From an uncultured Bacillota bacterium (GTDB lineage: Bacteria; Bacillota; Limnochordia; Limnochordales; ZCTH02-B6): a DNA stretch of 20,328 nucleotides. The translations under genes were made by a program, and so were the position numbers. Under the pieces are notes generated by a model. It did not search any database. It was given only the letters and a program-made list of their open reading frames with translations, and was not told the origin of the DNA. The stretch is taken from positions 1 through 20,328 of the forward strand of contig CALFSR010000011.1 of the NCBI GenBank assembly GCA_937916565.1. Direction: 5' to 3'. This document shows positions 13,325-20,328 of the stretch, in pieces (positions within the stretch are counted from its first letter, which is position 1; each line of letters opens with the position of its first letter).

Positions 13325-13871
13325 CCGCGGCGTACCCCCCTACCAAAGCCAGCATCTCAAAGACAAACGGATTCTCCAACTCCTCAGCGGGAAAAGGCTC
13401 CGCCTCGGCTCCCGCCTCTTTCCGCAGCAGCCACACGCGCACCCGGTACAACTGGTCGCCCGTGTTTTCGTCCTCCTTGTACAGGAGGCAGCGGAACGCG
13501 TAGTAATATCGCGAATCGCGGATACGCTCGAGATACCTAAACTCCGTTTCCGGCGGCAACCCATCGGACCATGGCAGGCATTCTCCGGGCGCAGCCTCCT
13601 TGTTGGCCCGGAAGATCCCCCATACCGTGTCCGCGGCGCTGTTGGCCGCCAGTGACTGCAGTTCATACCGCACGGTCGTCCTGACCGGCGCCGTCAGGCG
13701 CGTGACCAACCAAACGCTGGCGGCGGTCATGATCCCGAGGGCAATGATGGACACGAGGATCTCGATAAGGGTAAATCCTTGCTCGCCACCGGCGCGACAA
13801 CCTTTCCAAGGCGCAGGCTCGCCTCCCCATGGGTCCCACAGTCGAGGGCACAACGTCCACCGCCGCCTCAC
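13317..13871 (-). CDS. Type IV pilin-like minor subunit (PilV/GspI-like position)
   Basis: The 184-residue prepilin carries the class III signal GGEQG|FTLIEILVSII: cleavage is expected after G32, with F33 as mature residue 1 and E37 as the +5 glutamate. A hydrophobic helix follows to about residue 56. The GTG at 13871 is chosen because AGGAGGG lies six bases upstream and directly follows the stop of the previous gene. The resulting leader of 32 residues is long for a type IV prepilin. A longer frame from 13925 would overlap the upstream gene. The C-terminal half has paired cysteines (ECLPW, FRCLLY) that could form a disulfide. It is probably a minor pilin used in initiation or at the tip. Confidence 0.82.
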   Translation of the reverse strand: MRRRWTLCPRLWDPWGGEPAPWKGCRAGGEQGFTLIEILVSIIALGIMTAASVWLVTRLTAPVRTTVRYELQSLAANSAADTVWGIFRANKEAAPGECLPWSDGLPPETEFRYLERIRDSRYYYAFRCLLYKEDENTGDQLYRVRVWLLRKEAGAEAEPFPAEELENPFVFEMLALVGGYAADD

Positions 13872-13882
13872 AGCCGGCCCTC

Positions 13883-14521
13883 CTAGTCGCACCAGTCCAT
13901 CATCTGCTGCCACATGTCCTCCCACCCGTTGCTGGGCAGCGTCATGTTCCGGGCCTGCCCCTCGGTAGTCCGGACGATGGGGTTCTTGAACCCTTGCACC
14001 TTATGCCCGATGGCGATGCGAAACGTGTACCGATCCTCCCGCCGTTTGCAGACGTCAAACGAATCCACGTTGGTCAGCAACCATTTGTTCTCAACCACAT
14101 GGCCCTCATCGGCCACGTATCGCTGGTTGATGGCGCCGCCTCTGTCCTCGGGATCGAGCACATACTCGACCCAACGGCTCTGCTCGAAATCGTCAAAGTC
14201 GGGGTACTCGATCCGGAAGACCTTTTTCCCGTTCTCATCGCGGAAGGACAGCCGCTTGGCCGCCAAGTAGCCGCCGTAGGCGTTCGTTCCCTCGGCCATC
14301 TCCCGCAGGAGCACCAGCACCTGCTTGCGGCTGCTGTACTCCGAGAAGATGCGGCGCAGGGCACCGGCGGACGTCGTGACAAGGGACATGGCGATGTACA
14401 CGAGGACGCTGAACAGCACCATGCCCAGCATGAGCTCAACAAGGGTGAACCCACCCTCCCGGCCGCCGCCGGCCGGGCGCCCCATGGCGTTCGCGCCCGT
14501 GCGCCGCTTGGTCGAAACCAT
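13883..14521 (-). CDS. Type IV pilin-like minor subunit (PilW/GspJ-like position)
   Basis: The 212-residue prepilin has the cleavage signal REGG|FTLVELMLGMVLF; cleavage is expected after G24, with E29 as +5. A hydrophobic alpha-helix of about 25 residues follows and then a globular domain with two cysteines, FDVC and the C-terminal MDWCD, possibly a disulfide loop. The ATG at 14521 follows the secretin stop by only two bases and suits translational reinitiation. An in-frame ATG at 14536 would overlap the secretin gene by 13 bases and is the alternative. Size and position suggest a minor pilin of the PilW/GspJ type rather than the major subunit, but the family match was judged by eye. Confidence 0.82.
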   Translation of the reverse strand: MVSTKRRTGANAMGRPAGGGREGGFTLVELMLGMVLFSVLVYIAMSLVTTSAGALRRIFSEYSSRKQVLVLLREMAEGTNAYGGYLAAKRLSFRDENGKKVFRIEYPDFDDFEQSRWVEYVLDPEDRGGAINQRYVADEGHVVENKWLLTNVDSFDVCKRREDRYTFRIAIGHKVQGFKNPIVRTTEGQARNMTLPSNGWEDMWQQMMDWCD

Positions 14522-14523
14522 GA

Positions 14524-16557
14524 CTAATAGCGCCATCCCAGCTTGACGCTGAGCAGCTGCTGCGCGGCCTTGCCCGGTAGACCGCTGAGACCGCCCGGAC
14601 GCTCCGGGTGCTGGTAGCGGGAGTAAATTTCGAGCAAGGCGTTGTCTCCGAGGTTCAGCTGCAATCCGGCGCCGGCGCTGTAGACCACCAGCGGGTCATC
14701 GGACAGCGGCAGCGCGTACTCCGCTCCTCCGTCGATCCATGGCCGCACGGCCCATGAGCGCTCGCTCCCGGCAAGGTAGTACCGCACGGCGGCGCCGATG
14801 GACCAAGCACCGCTGTAAGCGCCGGTGGACGCATAGAGCCGGCTGATGACGCCCACGTTCCCCTCTTCCCGCTCCAGCTGCACTTCCGCGGCCGGATGCC
14901 GCACGGTCATCATGTCCACGCTGATGGCAAGCTGGCTGCGCTCCCACGCAGGCAGCCCCAGGACCGGGCTGCCCAACTCACGGGTCATGGCCCGGGTCGC
15001 CTCGATGGCCGACCCTGCCCCCAGCGCCGGGGTCGCTTCGCCCGTTACCGCCGAGCCCGTGGTGCCAGAGATCGCACGCGCCTCGGTCGCGGTCCCCAAG
15101 CCCGAGCTCCCGTCTTGGGTCCGGCCGGTTGTGGTGAACGATGGATCCGCGTTCACAATATGGGGCACGAGGATAATGATGGTCTCCGTCTGCACGTTGG
15201 TGACGGTTCGGCGGCCAAAGAGCACCCCCAAGAGGGGCAGCTGGTTCAAGTACGGGATGCCGGTCATCCGCTCCCGTTCTTCTTCCTCGATGAGGCCGCC
15301 GATGATCAGCGGCCGCCCGTCGTATACCCGCACCGTGCTCGTGGCCTCCCGGGTGCGGAACGTCGGGAACCGGGCGTCGGGATCCACCACGCTGCTGATC
15401 TCGGTACGAATCTCAAGGGTCACCGAGCCGTCGGCCGCGATGATCGGTGCGATCGTAAGCCCGATACCGGCGTCGGCGTAATCCACGGTTTGATAGATGC
15501 GCCCTTCGGGGTCGGTAAACTCGGTTACAATAGGCACGCGCTCGCCGATGAGGATGCGGGCCTGTTCGCCGTCGATGGCCGAGATCTTGGGACTCGCCAG
15601 CACTTGCGAGTACCCCTTTTCCTGCAAGAAACGCAGCGTCGCGTCCAGCTGGTCCAGGTTCATGCTCAGGTAGAAAACGTGGGGCGAGCCGCTGCCGTCC
15701 ACGCCCACCTGGTTTTCCCACTCGACACCAAAGTTTCGGAGGGCCTCCACCTCGACATCAAGAATGCGGGCCTCCACCAGAACCTGGGGTCTGGGCGTGT
15801 CCAGGGACGATAGGAAGGCGGCCACATCTTTGAGCTGCGTTTCCGAGCCCTGCACGATGAGGCTCCGCGTCGTCTTCTCCACTTCGGCCCGGACGCCGGG
15901 CAAAAACGCCTCCACCAGTTCCATTGCCCGCTCCGTGTCCACGTGGTCCAGCCGGTGCACCGCGATCCGGTCCGCCGGCGGTGCTGTACTGCCCTTGACG
16001 TGCAGCACGCGGTCGACTAGCTGGTAGTTGAGCCCGGCAGCGCCCGCCACCAGCCGCAGCGCTTCCACCGGCTCCATGCCTTCCAGCCAGGCCGTGATCT
16101 CCTGATTGAGCGGCCCTTCAATAATCAGGTTCCATCCCGCGCGCTCCGCCAAGGCTTGGAGAACCGCAGTCACCGGCTGCTGGGTAAAGTTCAGCCGGGA
16201 AGCCGTAGCCTGGCCCGTGCGGCCGCCCAGCCCGGTGGGCGCGGTGGACACGATAAGGGTGTTACCGAACTGCTCCAGGTGCAGCCCACGCACGCCTGCG
16301 ACGAGCTCCATGGCTTCGCGGGCGTCCATGTTGCGGGCGCTCATGCTGATCTCGCCCGACACGCCCTGATCAACGATGAGGTTGATACCTTCCGCCTCCG
16401 CCAAAAGCCGCAGCACCTCGTGGACCGGCGCCCGGTCAAACTGCACATCGACCGTCGCGGCGCCCGCGGGCACGCCGGAGGAAAACCCCAGCGCCAGGGC
16501 AATCCATGCGCAGGCCAACCTCCGGAACATCCCCCGGCCTGTCTTCATCAACATCAT
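14524..16557 (-). CDS. Secretin (PilQ/GspD-like outer-membrane channel) with C-terminal extension
   Basis: The 677-residue protein starts with a Sec signal peptide (to about AGA at 31-33). Two STN-like N-domains follow (about 35-105 and 120-190), then an N1-type domain (about 197-255) with LIVQGSETQL. The secretin channel domain spans about 256-470 with VLVEARILDVEV, LASPKISAIDGEQARI, RPLIIGGLI and the secretin signature IPYLNQLPLLGVLFGRRT. It would form the outer-membrane pore for pilus or pseudopilus passage. Residues 471-540 are Ser/Thr/Gly/Ala-rich, and about 541-677 show alternating hydrophobic/polar strands ending in LLSVKLGWRY, like a small outer-membrane barrel. This tail is not part of standard PilQ or GspD. 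The gene begins six bases after the previous stop; in-frame ATGs at 16554 and 16548 are alternative starts. Confidence 0.9.
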   Translation of the reverse strand: MMLMKTGRGMFRRLACAWIALALGFSSGVPAGAATVDVQFDRAPVHEVLRLLAEAEGINLIVDQGVSGEISMSARNMDAREAMELVAGVRGLHLEQFGNTLIVSTAPTGLGGRTGQATASRLNFTQQPVTAVLQALAERAGWNLIIEGPLNQEITAWLEGMEPVEALRLVAGAAGLNYQLVDRVLHVKGSTAPPADRIAVHRLDHVDTERAMELVEAFLPGVRAEVEKTTRSLIVQGSETQLKDVAAFLSSLDTPRPQVLVEARILDVEVEALRNFGVEWENQVGVDGSGSPHVFYLSMNLDQLDATLRFLQEKGYSQVLASPKISAIDGEQARILIGERVPIVTEFTDPEGRIYQTVDYADAGIGLTIAPIIAADGSVTLEIRTEISSVVDPDARFPTFRTREATSTVRVYDGRPLIIGGLIEEEERERMTGIPYLNQLPLLGVLFGRRTVTNVQTETIIILVPHIVNADPSFTTTGRTQDGSSGLGTATEARAISGTTGSAVTGEATPALGAGSAIEATRAMTRELGSPVLGLPAWERSQLAISVDMMTVRHPAAEVQLEREEGNVGVISRLYASTGAYSGAWSIGAAVRYYLAGSERSWAVRPWIDGGAEYALPLSDDPLVVYSAGAGLQLNLGDNALLEIYSRYQHPERPGGLSGLPGKAAQQLLSVKLGWRY

Positions 16558-16563
16558 CTAGCA

Positions 16564-17706
16564 TTACCCCCCGGCCGGCACGCGCACGAGCCTGCCGTGG
16601 ACGGTTTCCACCAGCACGCCGTCAGCCGCCACCGATCGCACCTTCAAAACTCCGACGGTATCTCCAGCCCGTACGATGTAGCTGGCGCCGTCGACTTCCA
16701 AAATGCCGACGTACTCCTCACCCTGGCGCAGGACGCCCCGCACGGCCAGCGACGGCATATCGAGCCGGGCGACGAGATCCTCGATCTGGCGCAAAGCCGC
16801 GGGCGATGCCGACACGACCACCAGCCGTGAGATCTCGTCGGCCCACACCTGGCCGCTCCCCGCCAGCACTCGCACCGCGTCGAGAATTTGGGACGGTTGG
16901 ATATAAGAGAGCTGGAAGATGCGGCGCTCATCCACTTGCAGCGCAGCGGAACCGGCCGCTTCCCCGTCGGTCGCCCGCGACGGCGCCGTGATGATCAGAT
17001 CCGTCCCGTCGATTTCATAGGTGAGGCCCGCTCGCCGAGCCACAAGCCCGATGGCGCTGTCCACAGGCTCCCGGTCCAGCACCACCGTCATCCGGCCGCT
17101 GATCTCACCTTGTATGACCAAGTTGTACCCGCCCAACCGGGCCAGGGAGCGCAAAATCTCGACGATCGGGGTTTCAACGTACTCTTGGTCAACGAAAGGC
17201 CGTACGTCCCGCTCCTGCACAATCTCCGCTGCCCGCGCCAGGTCTTCCGGGGTGCCCCGCATCACGATGGCTCGCTGGCTCACGTCCGCCTGCACCTGAA
17301 GGTTGGGCAGCAGCAGCCGCAGGATCGGCAGCAGCGTTTCCGGCTGCGCATACCGCAGCTGGATGATCTGCGACTCGACCCGGTCAAAGCGGGCCTGGAG
17401 GCTCTCCTCCGGGCCAACCACCAGGGTGTTCCCTATGCGGCGATAACTGTAGCCGCCGGTCCGGATGACCATCTCGAGCGCTTCGTCTACCGTCATGCCC
17501 TGCAGGCGGAAGCTGACCTGGTTTTGCACCGCCGCGTCGACGATGACGTTGTAGCCTCCCAACTCGCTTAGCACCCGCAGGACGTCGGCGAGCCGCGCCC
17601 CGTCGAATTCCATGTCGACCACATGTTGTCCCGCCGTCTGGGCCGCGGCCACGCCCGCGCATGCCAGCACCAACGGCAGGATGAGCACCACTAGGACCCG
17701 TCGCAT
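16564..17706 (-). CDS. Channel-less secretin N-domain protein with PilP-like C-terminus
   Basis: The 380-residue exported protein has a signal peptide (about 1-22, ending VAAAQ). An STN-like domain (about 28-98: MEFDGARLADVLRVLSEL) and an N1-type domain (about 113-168) follow. A second STN-like unit (about 172-242: VETPIVEILRSLARLGG) and a second N1-type unit (about 258-318: LSYIQPSQILDAVRVLAG) come next. Residues about 320-377 (VRGVLRQGEEYVGILEV, YIVRAGDTVGVLKV) resemble the PilP/GspC homology-region fold. No secretin channel domain is present although the gene is uninterrupted. It starts at an ATG with AGGAGGG seven bases upstream. It probably sits in the periplasm between the inner-membrane PilO/PilP complex and the secretin. 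The exact function is unknown, and domain boundaries are estimates. Confidence 0.8.
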   Translation of the reverse strand: MRRVLVVLILPLVLACAGVAAAQTAGQHVVDMEFDGARLADVLRVLSELGGYNVIVDAAVQNQVSFRLQGMTVDEALEMVIRTGGYSYRRIGNTLVVGPEESLQARFDRVESQIIQLRYAQPETLLPILRLLLPNLQVQADVSQRAIVMRGTPEDLARAAEIVQERDVRPFVDQEYVETPIVEILRSLARLGGYNLVIQGEISGRMTVVLDREPVDSAIGLVARRAGLTYEIDGTDLIITAPSRATDGEAAGSAALQVDERRIFQLSYIQPSQILDAVRVLAGSGQVWADEISRLVVVSASPAALRQIEDLVARLDMPSLAVRGVLRQGEEYVGILEVDGASYIVRAGDTVGVLKVRSVAADGVLVETVHGRLVRVPAGG

Positions 17707-17736
17707 CGATGATCCCTCCTGGATCCAACACCCATC

Positions 17737-17765
17737 GTCCCGGATAACCGCCCCGCGCCCGGGAC
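17737..17765. repeat. Inverted repeat in the gap inside the pilus operon
   Basis: GTCCCGG (17737-17743) and CCGGGAC (17759-17765) could form a seven-pair hairpin with a 15-base loop in the only sizeable gap (60 bases) of the operon, immediately after the PilO-PilP gene. It might act in RNA processing or partial termination. Confidence 0.35.
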
Positions 17766-17766
17766 C

Positions 17767-18783
17767 CTACAAGGCCACGGGAGCCTTTCCGACCTGCAGC
17801 TTGTAGGGACGGCCGGAGATCGTGATCACGACGCCGTCGTCCTCCACGGTCACGACCTCGACCACGCCAACGCGGCTCCCGGGCCGTACCAGCCGTGATT
17901 CGCCATCGTAGACCACCAGGGCCACCGTGGCGCCGTCCCGCTGGCGAGCTATGCCGGCCAACCGCAACTCGGGCAGCCCCATTCCCGCGGCTCGCCCTTC
18001 GTACCATAGCAGCGCGCCTGGCGTAAATGGGAAACCGCTGACAACCACGCCTCGCGCGGCGGTTTCGGCCCGCGCCCATGCCGCCTGAGGGTCCCAAACA
18101 GGCTTGCCCGCCGGCCGCTCCCGCATGACGGCCATGGACAGGGTCAAGTCCACGGCGACGCGGCCGGGCTGCCCGTCCAAGCGGACGCTCAGCCGCTCCA
18201 GGGCGCTGGCCGGCAGCGCAGCGTCCAGTGCAGCGATGAAGGCCAGCGCTTCCTGCCAGAAGCCCGAGAAGGCGGCGCGCGTTTGCAGCTGCCCGCTGCT
18301 TCCCGACCAGCGGGGTTCGGAGTAATCCACGCCGTGGGCGGAGCCGCCCGTCACAGCCGCGAGCTCGCGCAGTTTTTCCATGGCCACCGGCAGGTCGGCG
18401 GCCCCGGGGAGCGCCCGGTAGCGCTCGTCCAGCTCCCGCAACAGCTGGCCGTGCCGGACCTGTTCCTGCTCCAGCTCCGCCATGAGGCGCTGCGTGCTCG
18501 CGATCCGCAACGCGTCGCGTTCGGCCTGCTCACGGGCAACGGTCTGCCGGTTGAGCAGCGGCACGTTGACCGCCAGGGCGCCGCCGAACAAGACCACGAA
18601 GTAGGCGACGAGCAGAAACGTGAGCAGTCGCCGCCGCCTCCCTGCCTCGCCCGCCGCCGGCTGCTCCGCCCCGGCGCGCAGAAACTGCTTCAGGCGTTCC
18701 TGCAGGCTCCCTTTCGGCCCCGCGCGCCGGGGCAGCGGCCGCTGTCGTGGAGCAGGCGTCGACGCTGGCTGTCTGCCCAACAT
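17767..18783 (-). CDS. PilO-PilP fusion, inner-membrane alignment protein
   Basis: The 338-residue protein has a basic, proline-rich cytoplasmic N-terminus (1-52), one membrane segment (about 53-75), a coiled-coil stretch (about 80-125) and a PilO-like alpha/beta domain (about 126-222). Residues about 274-335 (LRLAGIARQRDGATVALVVY, RLVRPGSRVGVVEVVTV, GRPYKLQV) match the PilP/GspC homology-region pattern. In Gram-negative type IV pilus systems PilO and PilP are separate and link PilN to the secretin; here they appear joined. The ATG at 18783 overlaps the pilN stop (TGATG), downstream of a GGGGGG stretch; an in-frame GTG at 18786 or 18810 is possible. The PilO assignment rests on position, topology and coiled coil. 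Confidence 0.75.
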   Translation of the reverse strand: MLGRQPASTPAPRQRPLPRRAGPKGSLQERLKQFLRAGAEQPAAGEAGRRRRLLTFLLVAYFVVLFGGALAVNVPLLNRQTVAREQAERDALRIASTQRLMAELEQEQVRHGQLLRELDERYRALPGAADLPVAMEKLRELAAVTGGSAHGVDYSEPRWSGSSGQLQTRAAFSGFWQEALAFIAALDAALPASALERLSVRLDGQPGRVAVDLTLSMAVMRERPAGKPVWDPQAAWARAETAARGVVVSGFPFTPGALLWYEGRAAGMGLPELRLAGIARQRDGATVALVVYDGESRLVRPGSRVGVVEVVTVEDDGVVITISGRPYKLQVGKAPVAL

Positions 18784-19346
18784 CACCGCTGCGTCCCCCC
18801 TGCCCGCCACTGAATCCGCACTTCAAACCGGCGAAGGCTGCTTTCCTCTCCGGCGACATGCCGCAGTTGCGCGAGAGCCGCCTGCTCCACGCCGCTCAGC
18901 TGGCCGATGCGCTCAAAGAAGCTTGAAATCTCGGCCGGATCGACGCCTACCCCGCCGATGAGCCAGTCGCCGCCCCGGCTGTACTCGATGAAGTCCAACA
19001 GGATGCCGTCCGTGACCGCGGCCGACAGCGCGGCCAAGAAGGACAGCAACGCGGGTGTCTGTCCCTGGCCGGCCACGGAAGGAAGCCCGTCCATCTCGCG
19101 AACGAGCGCCTGGTTTTCCCGCCGCTCGTCCCGGATTTGGCGTTCCAGAACATCGACCCGCAACACCTGTGCCCGCTGTTCAAGCACTTGCTGTTCGTAA
19201 ATGCCCGTGCTCATGTAGTTCAGCACGGATCCCGAGACAGCGAACACGGTAAGCGCGACGGCACAAATCGTCCCCACCCGCAGCCAATTGACTGCGGTCC
19301 TGCTGCGGTTCCGCAAGTTGGGCGGTACCAGGTTAAACCCGATCAC
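18783..19346 (-). CDS. pilN: PilN-like inner-membrane pilus assembly protein
   Basis: The 187-residue protein begins MIGFNLVPPNLRNR, the cytoplasmic PilN motif that binds PilM. One membrane segment (about 24-45), a coiled coil (about 50-87) and a PilN/PilO-like alpha/beta domain with the signature GILLDFIEYSRGGDWLIGGVG follow. The GTG at 19346 is chosen because it overlaps the pilM stop (GTGA) and places the FNLVP motif at the N-terminus, as in the family. An ATG at 19379 would add 11 residues and lengthen the overlap to 37 bases. The protein partners PilM inside and PilO outside the membrane. Confidence 0.85.
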   Translation of the reverse strand: MIGFNLVPPNLRNRSRTAVNWLRVGTICAVALTVFAVSGSVLNYMSTGIYEQQVLEQRAQVLRVDVLERQIRDERRENQALVREMDGLPSVAGQGQTPALLSFLAALSAAVTDGILLDFIEYSRGGDWLIGGVGVDPAEISSFFERIGQLSGVEQAALAQLRHVAGEESSLRRFEVRIQWRAGGTQR

Positions 19347-20317
19347 AGCGTCGTCAAACCCCTGGCGCCCATGCCGCATGCGAGGGCGTACACGGGCGAA
19401 TCCTCTCCAAAAACATGGGCGTCGCCCGGACCCACGATAGGATCCGCCGGAACAACGGGCAAGCCGATTCTCCGCTCGAGTCCCCGGATGAACTGCTGAT
19501 CCCGGCCGAGCTCACCGGACACCACCACGCCGTCCACAACTTCGGAAACCTGCGCCGCCCGGCGCCGGACGCGGTGAAAATCCAGCGTGCGCTCAACGGC
19601 CAGGGCAAGTTCCTCAAAGCTCTTTACGGCCAGCGGGTCATCGTCGAAGACGGCCGCATCCCCGGAGAGACGCCGGGCCTGCCGGATGAGAGCCTTGAGC
19701 TCCACGTTCACCTGGCGCGCCACCCGGAACTCTTGGGACTCGAGGATTAACAGGTACGCACCACCGGTATCTGCATGCAAGTAACAGACGCCGCCCTCCC
19801 GCGGGCACACCCAGGGCAGGCAAAACGGGCCCATCTCCAGGATCTCCGGGTAAATTCCGGCGGCGTAGAGCGGATCAAGAAAGCTCCTCACCACCCGCCG
19901 GGGAGCGGACAGGGTCAGGATGCGCCGCCGCCCCTTCTGCTGATCGCCGGGCAATGGAACGTAGTCAAAGGCCAGCTCCTCTCCCGTGCCAAAACGGGTT
20001 ACGTTGGCGAGTTCAAAGCGGATCGCGTGCTCCAGGTCCCGTTGGGGCATGACGGGCAACTCCAGTTCGCGCACGTCCATGTGGTGGCAGGCGACGCTGA
20101 TGCACAGGTTCACCCGGCCCGCTCGCGTGCGCTCCAAGGCCTGAAGAAAAGCTTGAAGATAGGCGTCCGCGTTCGTTACCACCCCGGCGGCGTCAACGGC
20201 ACCGCCATGGTCGATCGTCACGTACGCCTCTACAGCCGGCCCGCGACGGGTACGACGGAGCACGACGGCCCGGATGACCTCGCCGTTAATTTCGATTCCG
20301 ACAGCCCGGCGCGCCAC
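19343..20317 (-). CDS. pilM: PilM-like actin-fold pilus assembly ATPase
   Basis: The 324-residue cytoplasmic protein has the PilM pattern: VGIEINGEVIRAVVL (6-20) as phosphate-1 region, CISVACHHMDVRELELPVMP followed by LEHAIRFELANV, and a late VVVSGELGRDQQFIRGLERR with a LPVVPADP. These correspond to the actin-like nucleotide-binding elements of PilM, which binds the PilN N-terminus. The phosphate-1 loop lacks the usual GSSS/GTSS and the late GG is changed to SGELG, so nucleotide binding may be altered. The GTG at 20317 lies just after a GAGGCGAGG purine stretch; the frame remains open to the window edge, so a start further upstream cannot be excluded. Confidence 0.83.
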   Translation of the reverse strand: MARRAVGIEINGEVIRAVVLRRTRRGPAVEAYVTIDHGGAVDAAGVVTNADAYLQAFLQALERTRAGRVNLCISVACHHMDVRELELPVMPQRDLEHAIRFELANVTRFGTGEELAFDYVPLPGDQQKGRRRILTLSAPRRVVRSFLDPLYAAGIYPEILEMGPFCLPWVCPREGGVCYLHADTGGAYLLILESQEFRVARQVNVELKALIRQARRLSGDAAVFDDDPLAVKSFEELALAVERTLDFHRVRRRAAQVSEVVDGVVVSGELGRDQQFIRGLERRIGLPVVPADPIVGPGDAHVFGEDSPVYALACGMGARGLTTL

Positions 20318-20328
20318 TGCCTCGCCTC

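Noticed and set aside
16564..17706. Secretin gene broken by a stop or frameshift
   Set aside because: The protein ends in a complete PilP-like domain, and the following gene has its own signal peptide and a complete set of N-domains.
11081..20317. Type II secretion system rather than type IV pilus
   Set aside because: PilM and PilN-type proteins and the PilX-like subunit favour a type IV pilus, but without the ATPase and platform genes a secretion role cannot be excluded, so no firm choice is made.

Overview
The window is about 20 kb of very GC-rich, densely coding DNA. Its gene families (YitT/DUF2179 membrane protein, DUF6504, DUF5752 next to a TreT-type trehalose synthase, and a pilMNO-type operon) would fit a high-GC, probably thermophilic member of the Bacillota, for example the Limnochordia or Symbiobacterium neighbourhood. 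A full-length secretin gene implies an outer membrane or comparable outer barrier. The taxonomic placement is an inference from gene content and composition, not from a marker gene.

Layout. (1) 1-891 (+): C-terminal part of a glycolate-oxidase type iron-sulfur subunit, cut by the window edge. (2) 940-1572 (-): uridine kinase, convergent to it. (3) 1801-5710 (+): a probable operon of a human-type deoxyribose-phosphate aldolase, a two-domain ALDH16-type aldehyde dehydrogenase and a small DUF6504-like protein. Together the first two would turn deoxyribose-5-phosphate into glyceraldehyde-3-phosphate plus acetate, with acetaldehyde as intermediate. (4) 5887-8920 (+): DUF5752-like protein, TreT-type trehalose synthase (translationally coupled) and a GalT-family nucleotidylyltransferase, preceded by a LacI/CcpA-type operator-like dyad. 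(5) 8917-10231: acylphosphatase (-) and YitT family membrane protein (+), divergent around a good promoter. (6) 10303-10800 (-): atypical 2-Cys thiol peroxidase Tpx, with a structured leader and an array of 19-bp tandem repeats upstream.

(7) 11081-20317 (-): a nine-gene type IV pilus / type II secretion-like assembly operon, read in the order pilM, pilN, pilO-pilP fusion, a channel-less secretin N-domain protein ending in a PilP-like domain, a secretin with an unusual C-terminal extension, two type IV pilin-like proteins, a PilX-like protein carrying a beta-helix-like body, and the prepilin peptidase. Genes overlap or are separated by at most 60 bases, so they probably form one transcript. 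The assembly ATPases, the platform protein PilC and an obvious major pilin are not in the window and probably lie upstream of pilM.

The most unusual material is in this operon: duplicated PilP-like modules, a split or duplicated secretin periplasmic part, the predicted beta-barrel-like tail on the secretin, and the beta-helix PilX-like protein with a terminal CxxC. No IS element, CRISPR array, tRNA or rRNA gene was recognised.
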